A stretch of 64,000 nucleotides of DNA from contig NC_091971.1 of assembly GCF_036711975.1 (NCBI RefSeq), positions 19,351,501 to 19,415,500 on the forward strand, in the 5' to 3' direction. Position 1 is the stretch's first letter, and each line of letters begins with the position of its first letter. Shown here in pieces: positions 26,001-35,000 of this stretch. The DNA comes from Onthophagus taurus. Its lineage: Eukaryota > Arthropoda > Insecta > Coleoptera > Scarabaeidae. A program made the translations under genes and the position numbers. The notes below the pieces were generated by a model that saw only the letters and a program-made list of their open reading frames with translations, searched no databases and was not told where the DNA came from.

Positions 26001-29000
26001 ATACCTAATTAGAGTTAGTTGGTATCAGGTGCTTATAGTATGTTCTAATTAAAAAAAAACAGTTCAAAGTCAAATTGTTACTAGACAAAATAAGAAAAAA
26101 ATGCCAATATACATGTGGCCTCAAAGGCATTATTTTCGATATACAGGGTGGAAAAGTTTCAATTATTCGAATTTTGCGTTTTTCTCCAGTATCTTCTGAA
26201 ATAATTGTTTCAAATTTGATACATTTATTGTCTTTTAGAATCTCTATAAGAAAATATTAATACCGTCTATGGCAGTACACAGGGTGTTCATTTTTTTAGT
26301 GTCCGATCCATATACGTTCCGGAACCTTTTCTTTTTGAGTACCCTGTACAGATTCTGATATTATATTCCAACTACCTGTCCTTTTATTCGCCTTTTTGGT
26401 GTTTTGGATTATTATCGAATTTGTTGTTGAAAATAGATAAAAATCTTCATATATCCTTGGTGCGCATGAATGGCTATTTTTGTAAATAACTCGAAAACAA
26501 TGACAAATTCGAAATGCAAAACACCAGTACAGTTGTAGAAAATGACAGAGATTTTGAAGGTTATCAGAATGTATGCAGCTAAAAAAATAAATGGTCACCC
26601 TCAATGGTCACCTCATTTTGTCGATTACTACCATCCGTACCCCCTGAAGTATTTTCATATCATTCATTAACACCCTGTATAGTTTGAATTAGTAACATAA
26701 GTACATAATGTACAATTTTGATTAAAACATTATTTTATATAATATTATTGTTGGTTAAGTCCATCATAACACGTTAAAAAAAGTTTTTTTAACGCGTTGA
26801 CTGTATTGCTTAACGTGTTACGATTTTAATATTTAATGTTAATTTTACTTCTAATGTCTGATGTAATCTTGTTTAATTGAAAATTTTGACAAGCTCTCCC
26901 AAGACGGCTAGGTAGCCGAAACTAGTAAGAGCAAATGAGTAAAAATCACCGGAGTATACGAAAACAGATTTTTCAAGTTACTATTATTTTATATGCACAT
27001 CCTCATCATCGTTATTATCATCAGACTCCTCACCATTACCTTCATCATCATCACCAAAGTAAGTATGTTGCCTTAGCATGCTTAATACAACTTCATTGAA
27101 TTGGGTTTTACTTTTTTTAGTTTTTTTTCGATTATTTGTCACAATAGGGTCCGAAGATACAAGCATCCAGTTAAATATGTCAGTATTGGTGTTGATCCTT
27201 GAAGTTTTTCGGGAGTGATATTGTCTCAATTTTTTGTACTCTTTATGGCCTGTCTCAATTACGTCTTCTGATAGTTGACCCACTGGCAAAGGTAAAGATT
27301 TTATGATATCAGCTCCATGTATTAATAGTTTGTGAACACTGGCACTCATTTTGTACCAACCATAAAGCGACACAGCGATTTGTGCTGTTTCAAAACAATA
27401 GTTTTTAAATATATCTTCTTTAACGTAGTGCCCACAAGAAATGATGGACAGTATATTTGCAAATCTTTCTATTAATTTTTTATCGATTCCTGTTATTTGG
27501 GAAACAAGCAAAGGATTCTTAAAAAATTTCCGCGCTGAGTTTCCGTCGTTACTATTACCTCCACCTTGTTTTGGCTGATCAACTACGAGGCCCAATTTCT
27601 TATAAAATTCGGCCGCTATTTGATTTTTTCTTTCCTTTACTTTTTCTTTGTCATTTTCGCCCCTTGCTTGCCACTTCTGTAACTCCAATTTATATGCTAT
27701 ATGCAGTAAATATTCATAGCATCTAAGATGTGCATGAAGTATAGAAATTCCATATTTAAATGTGTCTTCATAACAGACTCTGTTCTTTAGTTTCTCTAGA
27801 TCATTTAAATCTTTAGGAGTAGCCTTACACACATTGCACGCTTGTGAACTTGAAGTATCAGTCAAAATGTTGACTGTCTTTCCATCCAGCATCGTACATA
27901 TGGGAATATGTATAAATTTTATTTGCTTAGTTCCTAGAACGATTATCGTGGGCTCCAATTTCAATATTTGTGTTTGTACTTCGTTATATTCTTCTTTTAC
28001 ATTTTGGACATTTTCTTTCTTTATTTTAAATCCAATTGGACGGCAATACCTTGTCGATGATGGTGTCGTATTCTTCCAATATATTTTTTTGTTACTGCCA
28101 TTAGATTCACACATTTGTAGTGGCACGATCGTACACAAAATGATGTTGGAATCCGCATATTCCGAATTATTGGCGAAATTTTGTTTGTAAATACTGTGTC
28201 CACCGCTGCCATCTAAGCCCCATTTATAATAAACTTCGATAGTATCACAGTCCTCCGAAATATTTTGAAGTATTACATCAGCCTGCACTTGTGCTAAACG
28301 TTGCGTAGTATGTATAAGAAGATCTATCACTGGTATCACAGCCTCGTTCTCAGTTATCATAATATTTGTTGGATAACACTTCCTCTTTGTCTCTGCTATC
28401 ACATGATATGAGGGATAAATATCAGCCCCTCTTTCTTTTGCTCCAAGTCGCATCGTTATGTAATCCTCTTTTGTCAACTCAAGATCCACTATAAGAGCTA
28501 AAGCTTCTTCAGGGCTGTACGGTCTTATATTAGCAAAGGATGACGTATCTTGCACCTTTTTCATTTTTTTTAATGTGTTGGGCGAAGATTGTATTGCTAA
28601 TTTCACAACCTGGGCTGCCGTTCTTTTGCCTGATTTCACCAAGCTTGATTCTGCAGCCAAGCACAGTGTTTCTGAACAGAGATTTGATACAATTGGTTCA
28701 ACATGTCGTTGCTTACTGCGTTGAGAGCTCTCTTCGAATAATTTTCTTGGCCTGCCTCGCTTCTTTGGTGCTGTTGCTGGAAGCTGTGGTGGCTGTATGT
28801 CCGGGAGTTTCAAGTCTTCATTAAGCCATTTCATATGCTTGTTGTTAAAACGCTCGTACATATAATTACAACCTCGCCATTTCGTCAAAACCTTCGTAAC
28901 AAACACTTTGACCACAAGTTTTATTTGTTTTGTACAATTTTCAGAAAGTTCACTAATGCTAAACTTGTCCAATATATACTGTAATAATTGTTCATTACAC

Positions 29001-32000
29001 TTTAATGACGATAACTTATAAAACTGTTTATTTTTTAACACTATGAACAGTTCTTTTCTCTTAATCTTTATTTTCATTAAAGCGGGGTCGCCACAACCTG
29101 AAAAATACCCTTTATTTAACGAAGGGGGAAACAAGGGGACTTCTATTTTATTTTTTGATGTTATTTATAAGATATTTTTTTGAACTAGTAAAAAAAAATT
29201 GGTGTACTTTTTGGAACTTTTTATATAATTCTAGCTAAAGTTGACATTTCAAAATTTTTTGAAGAAAATAATAAATGTTATATAATGTGCATCATATCTA
29301 AACTACGAACAACTGTTAAGTTGACAGTAGTGGCAGATTAAAGTACATACCTGACGCTTCAATATCCATATTGAAAAACTAACGATTTTAAATTTAGGAA
29401 AATATTACGAACGTAATTACTCTGTCAACAATTCACGCGTAACTAAGTGTATTCCCCGTGCAAAAGATAAGCCAACTTTGCGCACACGGGTAGGCTATTC
29501 TGTTACGTTAACAAACAAAAATTTTACGGTTCATGTCTGACTAGATTATAATGAACATTTTGAAGATATTTGTGATTAGTTTAAAGATAAAACTTATATC
29601 TATTTTTGTCGTCGTAATTTAGTTATTTGTCCTTATGTGCGGCGGTTTAGTGAAACGGGCGGTAATAATAGGCACATGCCGATCCATCAAATCAATTAAA
29701 AGAGTATTAAGATACTACACTATATCAAATATATTAAAAAAAGGTAGTTGAAATAAACCAGATTGAAAGCGATAGTAATCAAAATTATTATAAGATCTGA
29801 AGGTTCGCAAATAGGAACAAGACTCTACGTTTTATATCTAGTAAACAATAGACCAAGTCATGGTCAGATGCATTAAAGTAACTAACGCCACTATCAAGAA
29901 CCAAATTAAGATCAGATATAAAAATTAAATCAATTAAAGTTGAAGAGGAAGCTGTAACGCGAGAGGCCGTTTGAATTATTTGAGTTACACCAAAAGAATT
30001 CATTAAATCAAGCAGTACTGCAGGCCAGGAACCACCACAAGCCATAAGGTTAACATTAAAGTCGCCCACAGCAGTAACGATATCATGCTCAGAGCATATC
30101 GTACTTAAATCATTCTCTAATTCCGAAACAAAGGGAGCTGGAGCCAATTATTTTAATTAAAATTGCTTGATATTAGTGATAAATATATTTTCATTTTGTC
30201 TAAGTACTTTTAATATACTGTAATTAACTTCTTAAGTTGATAATGTAATGTTTCTTTGTTCAAAAAAGTTGAGCCCCCGTGTGTCCGGTATTACGGACGT
30301 CTATGGGCGTTCGGGTATCATCGGAAATTTTTACTGCTGTCTTCACACCGGTCAAGAAATTGTGTATCATTGAATATAAACTGGCCGGCAAAAAAAAACC
30401 GGCCACTATAAATTAACCAAAACTTCAAAGCTGGCTTTTTCGCGAACCGCGAATTCGATTTTGATGATTCTTTTTTTGATCGAAAGGTTGATTCTTCGGT
30501 AATAATCCTGCGATAGAAATTTTTATTCAGATTTTAATTTGAACATATACGGGCTGCAAGAATGAGAAAAACTTTTTTTCTCGAAATTTGTAATACCCTG
30601 TGGGGTACAGCTGTTACAGCAGATGGTGTTAACTGGAATGAAACGGTAGCCCAATCTTTTCTGAACATTTTCTTTTTTTTATTCACTGTTATCTCTGTTA
30701 CTAACGGAGATGCAGTGTTTTAAAGCGAACGCCTGTGAAAACAAGACAAACAAACATAAAAAATATAATTTCGAATAGTAAGTTGACAGTTGTTAAAGAT
30801 TTCCACAGTCTTTTAACATAATAGCAATGCCGTTGTCAGTCACTGACGTTGCGCGTATTGTTAGTTTAGATTGTTACTTTGACAACAGCAGTTGATGACC
30901 GATTTATTGTTCTAAACACTCTGAGGAATCGTAGAACGACAGCTGTAGAAACTCGGCACCGTCTTCAAATGGTGCGTAGGGTTGACGTAAGTGAAAGAAC
31001 CATTCATCGAAGACTTGCTGAAAGTGATCTGACTGCAAGAAGAATTGCCAAAAGACCGGGGCTGCTCCAGAGACATCGGCTAGCACCTCTTCAATTTGGG
31101 CGCGTACATATGAACAATGGGGTAAGGTGCTCTTCACTGACGAGTCCCGATTTTGTCTCTGGTCATGTGATGGTTGAGAACGAGTGTGGAGATGTCGCAC
31201 ACAGGCGAATTTTTTAAAAATCTTGGCCAAAATTGGAAAAATTTAAGGAATAAGATGCGGAAGTAACGGACCAGCCTGTATATAAAAATGTAATAATAAT
31301 CTTTATTATGCTAATAACCCGAAGGCATAGGTAGATACAATTAAGTAAAATCGCAGTATATCATAAAATACTTCATCCTTGTTAATTGTATAGATATTTT
31401 TTAATTTCCACCAATTTTGAAGTAAAAAAATTGACAAAAATATCTTTTTGGCCAAGATTTTTAACTAATTCGCTTCTGTGCGTCGTAATGAAAAGTTTGC
31501 GACCTGCACAATTTCGGAAAGAGTACCTTTCCATGGAAGTTCTATTCCCACGGAATAGAACGGATTCATGCTAATGCATGACAATGCGCGACCGCACGTA
31601 GCACGTGTGGTTAGCGAATATCTTGATGAGGTAGGGTATTGAACGGATGGAGTGGCCACCGTGCAGCCCGGGCCATAACCCTATCGAATATCTTTGGGAC
31701 CAACTTCAGAGACGCATTCGTCGTCGTCCTGTCCTACCGGACAACCTTCAAGAGAGTTACGAATTGCTCTTGAAGAAGAGTTTGCCGCAATTCCTCAGGA
31801 ATCAATTACGAACCTAATCAGTTCGATGCCGCGGCGACCACATGAGGTTATTTTGGCTCGTGGGAGCACGCGCTATTAATTTTCGTGTTATTATTAATTC
31901 GCTACTGCCGGGGCAAAAGGTCATAAGTCTATTTTTTTTAATATGGCGTTATTCTTCATATTGAACAATTGTATCAACATGAAGAATTCAAATTTGCCTC

Positions 32001-35000
32001 AAACGCCATATTTAAAAAAAATAGACTTATGACCTGATTCTTATGACTTTATGAAAAGTGATTCGGGTACCCAGCTTTTGTTGTCAAGGTCGGTGATTTA
32101 CACTTTTAATAAAGATTAAAAATCTGTATAGGTAATCTGTACATCCTTCATTGTAAATTCCCGGCCACACCGAGCTTCTTCTACAGCTGTCATTCTGCGA
32201 TTGCTTAGAACAATAAAACGGTCATCAGCTACTATTGTCACTCGTCTTGTTTTCACAGGCGATCGCTATAAAATACTGCATCTTCGTTAGTAACAGAGAT
32301 AATAAAGTGAATAAAAAAACAAAATGCTCAGAGAAAATTGGGCTACCGTTTGATTCCAGTTACCACCCTCGGCTGTAGCAGCTGCACCTCACAGTGTATT
32401 ACAAATTTCGAGAAAAAAAGTTTTTCTCATTCTTGCACTCTGTATATTAATATCCGTATCAAATTAATATCCGAATAAAAATTTCTATCGCAGGATTATT
32501 ACAGAAGAATCAACGTTTCGATCAAAAAAAGAATCATAAAAATCGAATGAGTGGTTCGCGAGAAAGCCAGCTTTGAAATTTGGCTAAATTTTAGTGGTCG
32601 GTTTTTTTTTCAGTCAGTGTATTTAATGTATAACAATAAATACAGCTATAGGAAGCTACGTTTTATTGGAAAACTAAAAAAAATATAATTAAAAAGTCAT
32701 AAAGGCTAAGTACCTTAATCGTATACCCTTTCTTCATCATTGTTCATAATCCAAATTATTTAAAATGGAATTTAGACTTTTTGTACCTTATTCAAGCTTT
32801 TTTTAAAATGCATAGATATATTTGCCAATATAGGTCCTTGATGAACCTTAGTATTGCTCCAAAGTCTTGTTTCTTTATGTCAGTAGGTGTCAGGCAAACC
32901 TTTCCGAAAATTTTGAGTCTTAGGCGACCTCTGGCGACATAGTCACACAGAATGTGTTTTCAGCTTGTCCAAAGTTGAAGAGATGGTATGTTAAGCGCGT
33001 ATAGCCGGTCAGGAGATCTGACAGCGACCTTAGGTCCCCTTTTCTGAGGCATAAAACCTCTTTGGATTTCTTTTGCGACAGAGTCTCTTCTCCTGTGTGT
33101 ATCCTGGAAGTTCTTTCCAGCGGCAGGCTACCTTTGAGTCCATCGATGTATTAATCACTTGTTTTATGTTGCTTTTTTTTTAGTCCTCAGCCGGGTTAGT
33201 GTCCAATAAAGAGGGTCCTCGCTGCCTCTTTGGCCATCTTCTGTGCCTTTTCATTACCCACAATATCTTTGTGATCTGGAAATGAGTAACTTCATTACTC
33301 TTGAGACATGAACCTAACACGTGGAGGAGTTATCCTGACGTATTGGTGAGCATACCGATATTACGTCTTCAAAACTGAGCAAACTGTTTCTATATCATAG
33401 TTTGATGAGGCTTAAAATATTTTGGTCTATAGGTTGGATTAAAGACGTAACATTAGAAGATAAGAATTTTACAAAGATTATCCCATCTTTAGACCTCAGT
33501 TTTGTTGCTGGTGTGTAGAGTCTCTGCCATAAGATTCTGTTTTACCTGTAAAAGGAGACAGAATCTTGGTGAGGTGTTTTGCAAGCTGATACGTAGGAGA
33601 ATTTATAGTACTGACAATAGGGCATAGCGGGACATCTGGTTTATGGATCTTAAGTAACCCATATATTCTTGGAGGTACTGGGGATTGTACTTATAAACTT
33701 CTCTGTTGTTCTGCCGGGTATTTTCTCGGTTGGGTCCTTCTTTAATTTTTTGTAGGTGGCTGGATTGTAGGTGGTCAATCATCTAATTTATTATATTAAA
33801 TTTTATTATTATATTTTAGGATCATCATTCATATTAGACAAACACACTCCGTCCTCCTCTGATGATCAGGATTCTGAGTCAATTATTTCTTCGTTCGAAC
33901 TGTCACATATTCTTAAATCCATATCACGTACTTCTTCTTCTTCTTAAAACCAGGGGTATCCACTTGGTGTCTGGGCTTATATAGCCCTTTTACCACCAGT
34001 CACAATTTTTTTTTGTTGTATCAGTTTATTCTCACATAAGGTAGCCCTGTGGGGGATAAAGTTCCAAAGATCAGAGACAATTCAAATAAACAGAACTACC
34101 GGAAGGGGGGAATGATCCTTCCTTACTACCTTAACCCACCAAACCACTTTTACTTGCTTAAGCACCTATAACCCACCGTTATGCCTATAACCCACCGAAC
34201 GGCGACAGATGTACATCCCCGGGTCAACCCCTCGAAAGGATGAACATCTACCGAACAGTGATCCATGCATTAAAATAAAATCAAACAAAGATTCCTATCT
34301 TGCACAAAAAATAAAAAAGCATTCTCAAAACTCTAGCGTTATTGGTTGCCAAAAGCATACTAACATTATATGGAGGAAAAATGCCCTCCCTTCTCAGCTT
34401 AACAAACATTCTACTTCTGTCCAACTCATAAGTTTCACATGCCAAAATAATGTGGTTAAGATCACAGAGAATTTTGTGACAACTGCAGTTTGGAGAATCT
34501 ACCATGCCAATCCTGTACAGATGTGCAGGAAACATGCCATGTCCCACTCTCATGCGATTAATTGTAGATATCATGTGTTTAGATTCTGAACGTAATTGCT
34601 TATACCATGCCCCTTCTCTGACATCCCTCTTAATCAACCACAAGGCTCTGCCCTTGAATCTGCTGCTATCATCCCAATTCCGCTGCCATGAATCCAATAC
34701 ATCCCTCTTTAGTTCGTGGACAATGTCACCAACGTCCTTGCGTATCTGATACCATGGACCAGTGTCACCCGCTGCCAGACCATCCGCCCTCTCATTACCA
34801 ACAATTCCCACATGGCCAGGAATCCAAGCCAACTCAATCTTCAGTTCTTCCACAGTACACTGCCAGCTAAGTTCTTTAACTTTGTTCACCAGATAATGTA
34901 CCTTCGTCTTTCTTCCCATGGCCACCTCCAATGCACGGATCACACTCAACGAATCCGTGAATATCACCACTGGTGACACCCTGTTTGTCTTTACATAGTC

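Larger units (their letters stand above)
25887..29639 (-). mobile_element. Transib-type DNA transposon (RAG1-related), 3753 bp
   Basis: Both ends start CACATAAGG and continue to a shared TTACGACGACAAAAAT. CGGCG flanks both sides (25882-25886 and 29640-29644) as a 5-bp target duplication, and GC-rich 5-bp duplications are a Transib trait. Each end resembles a recombination signal: CACATAA, exactly 23 bp, then ACAAAAATG (left, 25917-25925) or ACAAAAATA (right, 29601-29609). The interior encodes one 716-aa transposase. The target is a LINE reading frame: removing the element and one CGGCG joins ...[14 protein letters not shown] in frame. A smaller CAGGGTG element is nested at 26144-26677. Confidence 0.85.
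30379..32619 (+). mobile_element. Tc1-like transposon with ~250-bp inverted ends (2241 bp)
   Basis: The left end ACTGGCCGGCAAAAAAAAACCGGCCACTA and right end TAGTGGTCGGTTTTTTTTTCAGTCAGTG are inverse; the arms continue through GCTGGCTTTTTCGCGAACC and ATCCTGCGATAGAAATTTTTATTC to about 30660. TA flanks. The interior holds a broken transposase and two nested palindromic insertions. Confidence 0.82.

Noticed and set aside
27834-28190. 118-codon plus-strand frame opposite the Transib transposase
   Set aside because: It is an antisense shadow of a strongly coding frame.
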